DNA of 64,000 nt from Oscillatoria acuminata PCC 6304 (GTDB taxonomy: Bacteria > Cyanobacteriota > Cyanobacteriia > Cyanobacteriales > Laspinemataceae), in assembly GCF_000317105.1 (NCBI RefSeq), contig NC_019693.1, positions 6,139,227 to 6,203,226 of the forward strand, in the 5' to 3' direction. Under the pieces are notes generated by a model. The model saw nothing but the letters and a program-made list of their open reading frames with translations. It was not told the origin of the DNA and ran no database searches. The translations under genes were made by a program, and so were the position numbers. This document shows, in pieces, positions 44,971-54,328 of this stretch (positions are counted from its first letter, which is position 1; every line of letters starts with the position of its first letter).

Positions 44971-47061
44971 CTATTCTGACTGTAAAAAGATGCCTAATCC
45001 GTTGTGGATGCGGGGGATGATCCGGGGGGGATGTTCTAGGAGTTGACCGCCTAGAAAGAGGGTGGTGGAACCGCCGCCATCGAGGTTTAGGGCGTTGACG
45101 GACCCTAACTGTTGCATGATTTGGGCCATTTCGGTGAGGGTGGGTCCGGGTCCGTTGGTGCGGTGGTGGACGATCGCAATTACTAATCGACCATCATCAG
45201 TTTGACCGATCGCACTTCGCGAGGCTTTTCCTTCAATAAAGTTTTGATTAAATTGTTCCGCCTCCGGGTCTAACACAATCCAATTATTGTTGACTAACAC
45301 AGGTCCAGCCCCTAAAATGTGAGGAAAAACCTCGAAATAGGAGGGAACGGTCACCCGATTAATCAGGACCGAGGTGCCGATGGGGAGTCTCGGTAAGGCG
45401 GAGGCAAAGGACCGTAAGGTGAGCAAAAATCCAGTTTCTGGGATGGCAAAGGTGCTTTCTCCGGCTTTTTCCCCTTGCAGGTGTTGGGTGATTCTCCCCC
45501 CCTCAACGACGACGATGTTTTCGTTATCAATTAAGGTGGTATAAGTTTCTCCCCAATCTGGGGTATAGCGAGACATTCCCGCTTGGACATAGCCACTATT
45601 TAAAAATAAAATAGGTAAGGTTTCTCCCGCACCAGTCGTGAGAGTTTCCTCTAACCGGAGACGTCCGATAATCGCACTTCCGGAATCATTCCAGGCGATC
45701 GCCCCTCGGTTGAGGATGGGACTGGATAACCAGCGGCCATCTTCGCGGATTGCACCTAGGGGGAGTTGATTGTTGCGATTGAAAAATCCGGCGTTAATGG
45801 CGGCATTGGCACCGAGGCGATCAGCAATTTGACTGAGTGGTGCCAGTCCAGGTAAACCGGAATTAGCAGTAATGGGTTTGAGTAAGGTGTTGGAGGCGTT
45901 GCGATGGTTAAGTTCTAACCAGACGACGGGAAAGCGATTGTCGGCGACTTCGATGAGTTGCTGTCGCCACCGGACTCCAGATGCCCAGAGGATGTTACGC
46001 TCTGTGACAACATCGGGTTGAATATCAATGATCAGGCGGTTGGGATTGCGATCGGTCCAGACTCGGGGTCGCCACATCTGGGGAATCTGCAATCGCAAGG
46101 TGGTGCGATCGCCACTTGTATCCATTAATCCCGTGAATCCAGTTTGTCCCAAGGTTAAAGCAATGGTTCTTTCCCCTGGGGAATTAGTGGCGGTAGTGAG
46201 ATTTTCCTTGGCGACGGCCCTGGCATTGAGCAGTTCTGGGGTGAGGGTAGCATCCAGGGTAATCACAAATTCTTGTAGCGGCAAGGCAGGAGGACGATTG
46301 CCTTGCACGCCATCGGGATCCGGGTCTTCCTCTTGAGTCTGTTCAATCGGGGTGGAGGAGACAGTAAATAAAGGAGTACCATTGAGGTCCAGAACAATGC
46401 GATCGCCCCAGGATTGTTCTTGTTGTTCAATCCCCGCCACCGTCGCCCCCGGTGAGGTCACCTCCAATATTGTTCCCACCTCTCTCAACTGCCACCCCGT
46501 TTGCTCTACCAGGGGGGTAATATCCAGATATCGTCTGCTTTGAAGCCAAATCACCGGGAGATTCAACGGTTGCAATTCCGGGTCCGAGAACCAACGCACG
46601 GGCTGAATTCGGGCATCATCGGTATCTAAAAACTCCACCCCCATCTGTTGCATCAGGTCCGTCTCAGTAACCCCGTAGCGAATTTGGGCCGGATTCCCAT
46701 CCTGGGACCAGGCAATCCAATCCAGCGATCGCCCTTGTCCATTCCAACTCAGTTCCGTTCCCTGGCGGATCTGGCGGTTGCGATCGCCTTGTGCCACCGG
46801 AGAGAATTCTGGGTTTAGGTCAGAATCTGTTGACATCACCTCGGGAACCGAGGCAGAAACCACCGGGGTAGCATGGCCCACTGGGGACCCCATGAGAGAC
46901 AGGGCCAGTGCACCAAGCACAGAAACAGCAAACCCCGGACCCCTTTTCCGGGGTTTGCCGGGGATAGAAAATTGGGAGTCAGGACGTTGAATTAGGCGAT
47001 CGCCTTCTCCCTTGTGGAGGAGTAAGGACAGCAGCATGATTTCAGGGTGTTTGCGAACCAC
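44971..47061 (-). CDS. Exported phosphodiester glycosidase family protein with N-terminal AMIN-like region
   Basis: About 696 residues. GTG 47061 is preferred because GAGG lies about 7 bases upstream; TTG 47076 and ATG 47037 are alternatives. A hydrophobic segment (GFAVSVLGALALSLMGSPVGHA) follows a basic stretch and should direct export. The middle (about 100-360) contains beta-rich AMIN-like units. The C-terminal domain (about 400-695) is the NAGPA/phosphodiester glycosidase fold (PF09992): NAAINAGFFNRNNQLPLGAI, RGAIAW and NALNLDGGGSTTLFL. Likely acts on cell-wall or surface glycans; substrate unknown. Confidence 0.87.
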   Translation of the reverse strand: MVRKHPEIMLLSLLLHKGEGDRLIQRPDSQFSIPGKPRKRGPGFAVSVLGALALSLMGSPVGHATPVVSASVPEVMSTDSDLNPEFSPVAQGDRNRQIRQGTELSWNGQGRSLDWIAWSQDGNPAQIRYGVTETDLMQQMGVEFLDTDDARIQPVRWFSDPELQPLNLPVIWLQSRRYLDITPLVEQTGWQLREVGTILEVTSPGATVAGIEQQEQSWGDRIVLDLNGTPLFTVSSTPIEQTQEEDPDPDGVQGNRPPALPLQEFVITLDATLTPELLNARAVAKENLTTATNSPGERTIALTLGQTGFTGLMDTSGDRTTLRLQIPQMWRPRVWTDRNPNRLIIDIQPDVVTERNILWASGVRWRQQLIEVADNRFPVVWLELNHRNASNTLLKPITANSGLPGLAPLSQIADRLGANAAINAGFFNRNNQLPLGAIREDGRWLSSPILNRGAIAWNDSGSAIIGRLRLEETLTTGAGETLPILFLNSGYVQAGMSRYTPDWGETYTTLIDNENIVVVEGGRITQHLQGEKAGESTFAIPETGFLLTLRSFASALPRLPIGTSVLINRVTVPSYFEVFPHILGAGPVLVNNNWIVLDPEAEQFNQNFIEGKASRSAIGQTDDGRLVIAIVHHRTNGPGPTLTEMAQIMQQLGSVNALNLDGGGSTTLFLGGQLLEHPPRIIPRIHNGLGIFLQSE

Positions 47062-47151
47062 AGTTATCCTCGACAAGTAGATCCATCGGATGGGAATTGA
47101 CTCAATCCCAAATTATAGCCCTCTTGTTTCTTAAAGATTGGAACAGGGGTT

Positions 47152-47219
47152 AGAAACCGGATTTCTCTACCCAATGCTTTGCTTTCTTTGGCAACCCATT
47201 GGGTAGAGAAACCCGGTTT
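47152..47219. repeat. Extended inverted AGAAACC repeat pair
   Basis: AGAAACCGGATTTCTCTACC (47152) and GGGTAGAGAAACCCGGTTTT (47200-47219), with CCAATG/CATTGGG continuing the stem, make a hairpin with a stem longer than in the other copies. Confidence 0.8.
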
Positions 47220-47229
47220 TGGGCCCGGG

Positions 47230-47377
47230 TAAGGGAACTCCAAAAAATAAAATATCCAAACAACCCGCACCCTAAAGGGTGGGGCTACACAGACGAAGCC
47301 CGCCTGCGCGGGCTAAATAGAGTCTTGTTAGGTGCGATTGCATCAAATTTGGAGGATTTATTTGTTGGAATACCCTA
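47230..47377. mobile_element. Chimeric repeat: family A ends around a family B core
   Basis: The left end TAAGGGAACTCCAAAAAATA and right end GGAGGATTTATTTGTTGGAA..CCCTA are the family A ends, but the interior (47263-47316) is the family B core: CCCGCACCCTAAAGGGTG and GCCCGCCTGCGCGGGCTAA. There is no GGGGCGCAATGC sequence. Confidence 0.75.
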
Positions 47378-47435
47378 ATTGGATTGGCGATCGCCTAGAC
47401 CCGTTCAAACCTCTGTCTGTAAAGAACCGCCTGAT

Positions 47436-47828
47436 TTATCTATTTTGCGATCGCACCTGGGGTGCTGCTGCGGCCCCATAGTTTACTCGACAACCAATAT
47501 TAAACAAACTGGAACCACATTCCAACGGCACCACCTGACCTTGCAACATGGCGCTGCAACTAACATATCCATCATTATTGGTATCCTGAATCATGCACTC
47601 AATGGGCGTGGCACTCGCGCTAGAGGCCCAGGACCGCATTCCCATCTCGGCTAACGTATGGTGCCAAAAGAACAGGAATGAGAATAAACCGATAACCGCG
47701 AGTCCGATCACGGATCCAATCAGCCCAAATTTAAGCCGCCAATCCCCTAACAGTCTTTGGAACACATTGGGCGCAACGGGTTGCACCTCAGTGGGGTTCG
47801 TATTATTTTCTATCTGTGGTTCTTGCAT
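47436..47828 (-). CDS. Small single-pass membrane protein, hypothetical
   Basis: 130 residues from ATG 47828 (MQEPQIENNTNPTEVQ), chosen over an in-frame start at 47900 whose extra residues look non-native. A hydrophilic N-terminal 40 residues precede one strong membrane segment (about GLIGSVIGLAVIGLFSFLFFW). The C-terminal part has four cysteines (IECMIQ, VSCSA, LECGSS, IGCRVNY), likely disulfide-bonded outside the cytoplasm, and a DTNNDGYVSC stretch. Family unknown. Confidence 0.65.
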   Translation of the reverse strand: MQEPQIENNTNPTEVQPVAPNVFQRLLGDWRLKFGLIGSVIGLAVIGLFSFLFFWHHTLAEMGMRSWASSASATPIECMIQDTNNDGYVSCSAMLQGQVVPLECGSSLFNIGCRVNYGAAAAPQVRSQNR

Positions 47829-47969
47829 GGTTATTTCCGACAGGTTTTGCTCTATTGTCTCAATTTTATCGTGGGTTCTCAGGAAAAACCCTCCCCCCAT
47901 TTTGGTGAAATCTCTAAAAGAACGAAGAGAACGACTTCAAGTCGTTACTACAAACGATCCTCTCCCCCT

Positions 47970-48722
47970 TCAACCCAACCACCGAAACGCCCGTCGCAAT
48001 TGGGCCATACCATTTTTGTCATACCAGCGACCATGAGCCAGAATAATTTTATCCGGTTCCCAAGCCAACATCTGCTGAAACCCCTGACGCGCTAAATCTT
48101 TCCGGCCCAAAAATGTCAGTCGCAAGTCAAAGGGCGTTTTACCATCCGGGTCAGCAATTCCCGCCAACCGGACTAACAGTTTATAGGAATCGGGTACTTT
48201 ATGTAATTCAAAATTTTCAATTAAATCGGTCAGAATTAAAGTGCGACTCTGGCGGTGAAAAAAGACCACTTCCTCCATAAAGCGACTCCCCCGAAAAATC
48301 ACCTGATCCAGGTCATCCTTCCACTCCGGGGGCACTTCATCGCTCAAATCTGCATCAAACTTCACCTCAATTTGCTGCTGTGCTGCCCGTTCTCGTACCC
48401 CTGCCGAAGCCCAGGCTGTGGCTTCTGGATAGAGCTTGGCCCAACTCCCAATGTGAGCATAATGAATTTTATTCGGGGAAATCAGATAACGCAAGGGGCC
48501 GATCGCCTCGATTTCAGCCTGCAAACCTTCCGTCATGGCGATCGGGGAATGACACCATAAATCGCCATTCCCCAGACGCACCAGAGTCATTCGCGTGGGG
48601 AATGGAATAAATCGGCCATACATCGCCATTTTCACAATGGGTCCATCGGCAATCCAGATATTCTCATCCACAGGTTTCAGGGTCCCTGTCGGTTCGTATA
48701 GGCCAAAATTCGTCTGATTCAT
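47970..48722 (-). CDS. DUF4336 domain protein
   Basis: 250 residues. GPIVKMAMYGRFIPFPTRMTLVRLGNGDLWCHSPI, ISPNKIHYAHIGSWAKLYPEA and ILTDLIENFE are the landmarks of DUF4336, a widespread family with a metallo-beta-lactamase-like outline but without the full HxHxDH set. His109-type NKIHYAHIG is retained. The function is unknown. The gene stands between unrelated genes on the same strand. Confidence 0.88.
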   Translation of the reverse strand: MNQTNFGLYEPTGTLKPVDENIWIADGPIVKMAMYGRFIPFPTRMTLVRLGNGDLWCHSPIAMTEGLQAEIEAIGPLRYLISPNKIHYAHIGSWAKLYPEATAWASAGVRERAAQQQIEVKFDADLSDEVPPEWKDDLDQVIFRGSRFMEEVVFFHRQSRTLILTDLIENFELHKVPDSYKLLVRLAGIADPDGKTPFDLRLTFLGRKDLARQGFQQMLAWEPDKIILAHGRWYDKNGMAQLRRAFRWLG

Positions 48723-48800
48723 CTTCTAAAATAGGCGTCAGTCCTGTTAGTTTGTAAAGCCCGCTTAAAATTAGGCAGCCCAGGTGGGGGGAAAAGGGAT

Positions 48801-49826
48801 TTATTGGAGTTGAATTTCGGCCCCAATCACCCGAGTGTCATCTAACTGGTTCCCAACAACTTTTAAAGTTGGGGCTTTGGCGGTGTTATGAATGTCATAG
48901 CGCTGATTGTTTTTGAAGGTATTCTTTCCGGAAACGGTTTCTGTTCCTAAATCTGGCTGAGATTCCCCGATCGCCACCAATCCATCTCGGCTATTGTTGG
49001 AAATTACATTATCTCGCAAAATTGGACGAGAAGAATGAGAAATCACCAACCCATCAATATTATTCTGAATCTGATTATTTGCCACTAAGGGGGTAGAATT
49101 TCCGCCGATCGCCAAACCAAAGCCCGTGTTTTCGATTAAGTTATCTCGAATCTCTCCTGCTGCTTCATGGGTGAGAGAAATTCCATTTCCACCATTTTCA
49201 AAGATGCGGTTATTCTCAATCATCGGCGTTCCGGTTCCGGTGATAAATATTCCTTCGCGGCCATTTTTTGTTGCTGTACTATTGCGAATTCTCGGATTAG
49301 TGGATTCGACCCAAATTCCCGTTCCTGATTGATCTGGATTAGTGATGGTGATGCCGGCGATTTCCGTGCGATCGCCGGGGAGAAGGGTGACCTTTTGTTT
49401 CCCCCAGGTTGGACTGAGGTAATCCCCACCCCCGATAATCACGACCCCTTCACCTTGTTGTCTTTCGTTGCCTCTGAGGGTCACCCCCGCTTTGATTTTC
49501 AAGGGGAAGGTTTCTCCGGTTTCTGCACTATATTCCCCGGGTGCTAATTGGATCACTGTCCCGGGAAAGGATTGGGTTAAAGCGTAGGCGATCGTCCGAA
49601 AGGGTTGGGTTTCTTTTTCTCCTGCGGAAGGGGTATCGGTTCCCTGGATGGAGTCTACATAAAGAATTTGCTTAAATGCCGGAGTGCGTTTGGGAAACTG
49701 TGGAGATTGTCTCTCAACGGAGGGATTTTCTGTCACGGGTCCTTCGTTGGGGTTGACGATGAAAATACAGCCACCTAGAGAGAATGCGAACAAGGCGAGG
49801 GCCACAGGTTTGATTCGATTCAACAT
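48801..49826 (-). CDS. Beta-helix (DUF1565-type) lipoprotein
   Basis: 341 residues. The signal peptide MLNRIKPVALALFAFSLGGC ends in lipobox LGGC, so the protein is lipid-anchored. The mature part starts with the DUF1565 signature LYVDSIQGTDTPSAGEKETQPFRTIAYAL and continues as a right-handed parallel beta-helix with NxI..N or NNRIFENGGNGISL-type coils (about 165-300). Such folds bind or cut polysaccharides; no catalytic residues could be assigned. Confidence 0.88.
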   Translation of the reverse strand: MLNRIKPVALALFAFSLGGCIFIVNPNEGPVTENPSVERQSPQFPKRTPAFKQILYVDSIQGTDTPSAGEKETQPFRTIAYALTQSFPGTVIQLAPGEYSAETGETFPLKIKAGVTLRGNERQQGEGVVIIGGGDYLSPTWGKQKVTLLPGDRTEIAGITITNPDQSGTGIWVESTNPRIRNSTATKNGREGIFITGTGTPMIENNRIFENGGNGISLTHEAAGEIRDNLIENTGFGLAIGGNSTPLVANNQIQNNIDGLVISHSSRPILRDNVISNNSRDGLVAIGESQPDLGTETVSGKNTFKNNQRYDIHNTAKAPTLKVVGNQLDDTRVIGAEIQLQ

Positions 49827-50228
49827 TTTTCTGTAATTTTCCTTAAACGATTAATGAACCGAGGGGAGTTATTCCATAAGTAGGAGTTATGATTTGGACT
49901 CTTTTAGGTCGTGAAAAGTTGCTTTCAGTGACACTTAATGGAGGGTGAGGGCATCTGGAAAATCCACTGGCCAAAACGAGGGACCCGAGGTGAATAGGTG
50001 ATGGAACAATCATAGCATCAAAACAGCACCGGGTGATTTTAGCCGTGATGGCGATCGCAAAACCCTGTGTTGCAAATCACAACAATTTCCGACGGCGATC
50101 GCAAGGGTTTAGAGATATCGATCCCGAGCTTTTGTGTTCTCGATCGCAAATATAATTAGATCTCGATCGCCACCTATTCTTTAAAAAACCTTCATAATAA
50201 AAATATAGAAATTAAGGAATAAAATGCT
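49827..50228. other. Spacer between divergent genes
   Basis: 402 bases containing several GCGATCGC-like sites and no repeat family or RNA that I recognise. Confidence 0.5.
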
Positions 50229-50456
50229 ATGACTCCCCCCATTAAGCTCCTTCCCCATGCCATTTCTGAACTAATGGCCCAAGTGAGTGCCACCCGGAAA
50301 ATTACCCTCGCCGATCGATATGGATTGATGGCGGCTATTTTAGAAGAGTCTCTGGATGAAGAAGATAGGTTTTCAATTGATCGACTCCTGCGAGCATTAC
50401 GGCGAGGGCGACTACAAATTGTTGATGAGATTTCTTCTTTGCTCTGTAGTGGATGA
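50229..50456 (+). CDS. Small conserved hypothetical protein
   Basis: 75 residues. All-helical and charged: ALRRGRLQIVDEIS and LADRYGLMAAILEESLDEEDRFSIDRLLRAL. I believe similar short proteins occur widely in cyanobacteria, but no domain name can be given. ATG 50229 is preceded by A+T-rich sequence without a strong ribosome site. No signal peptide or membrane segment. Confidence 0.65.
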   Translation: MTPPIKLLPHAISELMAQVSATRKITLADRYGLMAAILEESLDEEDRFSIDRLLRALRRGRLQIVDEISSLLCSG

Positions 50457-50552
50457 GGGTAGGCGATCGCCATCAAACCTTCTGACTCTTTCCCGTTGCG
50501 GATCATCTACCCTGTCCCATTTTAGCCTCAACTGCGTAAGTAACCCCCACCC

Positions 50553-51569
50553 TCATCCCACTGCTGGTTCTAACAGTTGAATAATCCCTTGGTTGGCATC
50601 AATTTCCACTTCAACTCCCACAGGGACCGTAAATTTATCCCTAATATGACCGATGGCTGACCCATACCAGGCGGGAATTCCCAAGGGGCGGATCCAATCG
50701 GATAATACCTGGGGTAAAGTCAAGGAAGGTTCATCGCCTTCCCCCGCCTCACATCGCGTACATTCGGCAAAAATAAATCCTGAAATTTTATCGAGAATGC
50801 CTGCTAATTTTAAGTGCGTTAACATTCGGTCAACCCGATAAATATCTTCCCCTATTTCTTCTACAAACAAAATTTTATTATTCCAATCGGGCAAATAATC
50901 TGACCCGACCATTGCGCTTAAAACCGATAAATTTCCGCCCACTAATTGGCCTCGGGCTGTACCGCCCGTGAGGGTTTGGGGGCGAGTTAGGGGAGGATTT
51001 TGCATTCGCACGGGTTCGGCATCCAGCAACAGGTGTTGAACATAATTGACCGAAAAGGGATTCCAAACCGAGGTGGCAACGGGACCATGAAAGGTAATAA
51101 TGCCACTGCGGGCATAAATTGCCAGTAATAAGGAAGTAATGTCGCTATAGCCCATAATAATTTTGGGGTTTGAGCGGATCAGGTCATAGTTTAATAAGGG
51201 CAAAATGCGATTAGAACCCCAACCGCCGCGCATGGTTAAAAGTGCTTGAACCGAGCGATCGGCAAACATAGCATTTACATCCGCAGCGCGATCGGCATCT
51301 TGACCCGCGAGATAGCCGTATTCATCGAGTAAATGGGTTCCTAACTTGACATTTAATCCCAAAGCGGCTAATTGTTTTCGAGCATAATCGATATCTTCTT
51401 GTTCAATGGGACTAGAAGGGTTAATCAAACCCACCGTATCCCCGACTTTTAGGCGAGGAGGTTTCAAGATAGAGGGAGGGTTGGCAGTAGCAATTGTCGT
51501 GCCTGGGATCTGAGAGGCGATCGCACTCAGTCCGCAGAGGGTGAGAAAATGACGGCGATTCCAAAACAC
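50553..51569 (-). CDS. LD-carboxypeptidase (S66 family), Tat-exported
   Basis: 338 residues from GTG 51569. The N-terminus NRRHFLTLCGLSAIASQIPG has a twin-arginine and a hydrophobic segment, a Tat-type signal. PRLKVGDTVGLINPSSP opens the S66 domain and MRGGWGSNRILPLLNYD and GYSDITSLLLAIY (nucleophile Ser) follow; the C-terminal part carries the Glu and His strands (FAECTRCEAGEGDE, AIGHIRDKF). It trims D-alanine from cell-wall tetrapeptides or cleaves microcin-like amides in the periplasm. Confidence 0.92.
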   Translation of the reverse strand: MFWNRRHFLTLCGLSAIASQIPGTTIATANPPSILKPPRLKVGDTVGLINPSSPIEQEDIDYARKQLAALGLNVKLGTHLLDEYGYLAGQDADRAADVNAMFADRSVQALLTMRGGWGSNRILPLLNYDLIRSNPKIIMGYSDITSLLLAIYARSGIITFHGPVATSVWNPFSVNYVQHLLLDAEPVRMQNPPLTRPQTLTGGTARGQLVGGNLSVLSAMVGSDYLPDWNNKILFVEEIGEDIYRVDRMLTHLKLAGILDKISGFIFAECTRCEAGEGDEPSLTLPQVLSDWIRPLGIPAWYGSAIGHIRDKFTVPVGVEVEIDANQGIIQLLEPAVG

Positions 51570-51898
51570 TTAAAAATCCGCTCAGTTTTATAAAGGGAAA
51601 CGAGATCCTGTTTATTATAAAGGATGGCGATCGCATTCAGGGTTCAGGGTCCTTTCACCCTCGTTCCGCATCCTGACCGGCGGTTTTTTAGTACCGTGGG
51701 ACTTCCCAAATCCCCCGGACAAACGGTCTACTTTACCCCTTGGACCCTGATGCGATCGCAGGGAAACCCAGGTATTTTAGCACCCTCTCCCGCAGCGACT
51801 GGGCGAAATTAGCTCTTTACTCTTGTCAATCATCCAGTTTCCGATTATCCTATTTTAGCCTTTAGCAATTTAAGGTAGAATAACAAGGAGGTCTCTGG
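51570..51898. other. Spacer between LD-carboxypeptidase and XRE genes
   Basis: 329 bases. No gene is supported (a 62-codon frame at 51624-51812 has no family). The ribosome site AAGGAGGT of the XRE gene lies at 51885-51892. Confidence 0.5.
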
Positions 51899-52171
51899 GT
51901 GAATAAGTCAGTTTTTACAGAAAAATATACGCGGTTTCGGCGACTCCTAATCGAGATTCGGCAATCGAGTAAGTTAACCCAGGTGCAAGTGGCTCAACGA
52001 CTGCATAAACCCCAGTCTTTCGTCTCCAAGTACGAACGGGGGGAACGCCGTTTAGATGTGGTGGAGTTTCTGGAAGTTGCTAAAGCACTGGAGGTTAATC
52101 CTTCAGAGTTGCTGACTCAACTGGACCGCCCAACTGTAGAGCAAGGTTCCACAAACATGGGTGAATTTTGA
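51899..52171 (+). CDS. XRE family helix-turn-helix regulator
   Basis: 90 residues from a GTG start with an AAGGAGGT site 6 bases upstream. The helix-turn-helix (about 22-75) reads LTQVQVAQRLHKPQSFVSKYERGERRLDV, a classical Cro/C1-type DNA-binding domain. The C-terminus is short, so it is only a DNA binder. It is co-oriented with a two-helix membrane protein 234 bases downstream. Could be a chromosomal regulator or an antitoxin-like partner. Confidence 0.87.
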   Translation: MNKSVFTEKYTRFRRLLIEIRQSSKLTQVQVAQRLHKPQSFVSKYERGERRLDVVEFLEVAKALEVNPSELLTQLDRPTVEQGSTNMGEF

Positions 52172-52405
52172 AAGCAGCGATCGGGCAGTCGCTTGAGTTC
52201 AAATGAGTCTCTTGTTCCATCTCTACTCAAGTCATCAGGGATTTGAACATCAGGAACTTTTTCAGCCAAGCAATTCGGGAATGAGGCGGGGTGAAGCACA
52301 AAGGCAGCCCCAATTCCACCGGATTTTATAGAACAGGACTAACTGGCGATCGCGCTTAATCTCTGCACAATACTCACTCATTCTGTACAAGACAGAGGGA
52401 ATTTT

Positions 52406-53254
52406 ATGTTAAAACAGATTCAAAAAATGCTGATTCCTTCTGAATTAAACAAATCTTACATTCTTTTATTTTTAATTCTATTCTTGAGCATATTTTCTTC
52501 CTACTCTTGTATTAATGGATTTTGGATAGACCGGGAAATATGTGGGGTCTGGCTAGAGGAGCTTTCCATTAATTTAATTGCCGAAGTTACCGGAATATTA
52601 TTGGTTTTATTCTCGGTCAATAAAGCCGTTAGAGAAGGGCGGGAAAAAGAAAAAAGTAAATTCAAAGAAATCGCATTTAGACAATTAAAGTTTACCATTA
52701 GAAAACAAATTTATTTATTTTTTGAAATTCTCAAGGCTTCAACCCCTCAAAAACCGGAGAAAACCTATAAACAATTAGAAGATTTATTTGATGATACTTA
52801 TTTTCGGGAAGTTCAGAACTTAGACCTGTTAACAATGGCTCCCGTGTTAACCCCTGCGGGAGAACCGATGGACTGGCTAGATTACCTCGTTTATGAAAGC
52901 CTGAACCTCCGCACCGCCTTGGGTCGAGTGGTCGATCGCTATGCCTTTTACCTGGAATCCGAGGTGGTGGATTTAATGGAAGAAATGACCGATGCCAGCT
53001 TTATTCGCTTCCTCACCTCCCTCTGGGAAGCCAAACGCTTAAATGGATTAACCTCCAAGGGAGATTTACTGTTTGCTTGTGATGATATGTTCCGAGAGTA
53101 TGCCGATTCCTTGGTCAAATTAGTTAAATTTTACAATGAAAACGTCACCCGCGATCGGCAAATCATCATCGATGAGCAGCAATGGCAAGAATGGTGGAAC
53201 CATAAAGGCAGACCGCAGTTAGGAGATAGTCGCATCAAAATCGAAATTCAGTAA
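52406..53254 (+). CDS. Membrane protein of unknown function with a large cytoplasmic domain
   Basis: 282 residues from ATG 52406 with a GAGGGA ribosome site. Two membrane segments (about 17-37 and 54-73) form a hairpin with a short loop containing two Cys, followed by a long helical cytoplasmic domain (about 76-282) rich in acidic residues, with LTMAPVLTPAGEPMDWLDYL and RVVDRYAFYLESEVVDLMEEM. No known domain was recognised. A two-TM protein next to an XRE gene resembles membrane effectors of small defence or regulation modules, but that is inference. Confidence 0.65.
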   Translation: MLKQIQKMLIPSELNKSYILLFLILFLSIFSSYSCINGFWIDREICGVWLEELSINLIAEVTGILLVLFSVNKAVREGREKEKSKFKEIAFRQLKFTIRKQIYLFFEILKASTPQKPEKTYKQLEDLFDDTYFREVQNLDLLTMAPVLTPAGEPMDWLDYLVYESLNLRTALGRVVDRYAFYLESEVVDLMEEMTDASFIRFLTSLWEAKRLNGLTSKGDLLFACDDMFREYADSLVKLVKFYNENVTRDRQIIIDEQQWQEWWNHKGRPQLGDSRIKIEIQ

Positions 53255-53772
53255 TTTTATTGACCTCAACCATCAACTCCCTTATCTACAAAACCTGGGG
53301 GTAAAGGAAGGTATCTGTAGGGGCGCAATGCGCAGGCCCCTAGGGCCTGCGCATTGCGCCCCTACATTGACGGGGTTACTCCGTTGATCCGTCACTACGA
53401 ACGAACGTTTTGGAGATTTGATTTTTTGGAGTTCCCTAACTGTAGGACTTACGCAATCTTTAATATTAGACGCTAAATGTAGAGGCGATTCGCTTTCTCG
53501 CCTCTACATTTAGCGTAAATTGTCAAAATCTGCGTAAGTTCTGAACTGATTAGGGCCAGATACCCGATTTTTGGTCCTAATTAGGGAGGTGTCACCCGGC
53601 GCTGGAGTGGCGATCGCACCGCAGGAAGTCAACTTTATCCCGTTGACTCCCATTCTTGTCTGAGTTAACCGTTAAAATTTACGGCGAGTTTTTCATCGGG
53701 TTAAAATTGATACAACTTCACTTTTTTTCTGCAACTATAACTAATAGATGTCGTAGCGTTCAGGTTAGTGAT
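53255..53772. repeat. Spacer with 5'-truncated family A (53303-53438) and family C copy 3 (53444-53542)
   Basis: The family A copy starts inside the element at AAAGGAAGGTATCTGTAGG and keeps the palindrome GCGCAATGCGCAGGCCCC and the right end GATTTTTTGGAGTTCCCTA. Five bases later family C follows: AGGACTTACGCAATC, AATGTAGAGGCGATTCGC, then CTGCGTAAGTTCT. Confidence 0.85.
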
Positions 53773-54234
53773 ATGGCCGGGGTCCTTAAGCTCGATATCC
53801 GAGAAAGTAGTGAAGAACTGAAAAGCCTTTTGGCTAAACAAACAACAGCAAGAGGCCGGGAAAGAGTTCAGGCTTTATATTTATTAAAAATCGGCCAAAT
53901 TAAAACCCTAAAAGAGCTTTCTATTTTATTAGGACGAGATACGGCCACCATTTATCGATGGTTTCAAAAGTATAAAAACCACGGATTACAAGGAATGCTG
54001 TCCATTAAAAAAGGCCAAGGGCGAAAACCCGCAATTCCTCCCAATACAATTGAACGATTAAAACAAAAACTTCAAGGACCTGAACGATTTAACAGTTATG
54101 GAGAAGTTAAGCGATGGCTTAAGGAAGAATGCGGGGTGGACGCTTCCTATAAAGTGGTCCATGAAACGGTCCGTTACAAACTAAAATTTAAACTCAAACC
54201 CCAGCGCAAAAAACGGGTCAAGGCGTCGAATTAA
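53773..54234 (+). pseudogene. IS630/winged-helix transposase-type DNA-binding N-terminal domain, orphan
   Basis: 153 residues from ATG 53773. ARGRERVQALYLLKIGQIKT and ELSILLGRDTATIYRWFQKYKNHGLQGML form the tandem helix-turn-helix of IS630-type transposase first ORFs, followed by a second Pro-rich helix region (GRKPAIPPNTIERLKQKL) and a Lys-rich end. There is no DDE catalytic domain downstream: the next 100 bases do not open into one, and a gene on the other strand follows. Probably a surviving half of an insertion sequence. No terminal inverted repeats were found around it. Confidence 0.6.
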
Positions 54235-54328
54235 AGCCACTCTTTGACCCAATTTTTACCCTGGTGACTGGCCGAGGGATGGTCCGCTTATCCTTTGCCA
54301 GTCAGGGGATTGCTGTCCCGTTCATGTG

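Noticed and set aside
51624-51812. 62-codon open frame (+) before the XRE gene
   Set aside because: Low-complexity reading with no ribosome site; includes GCGATCGC sites.
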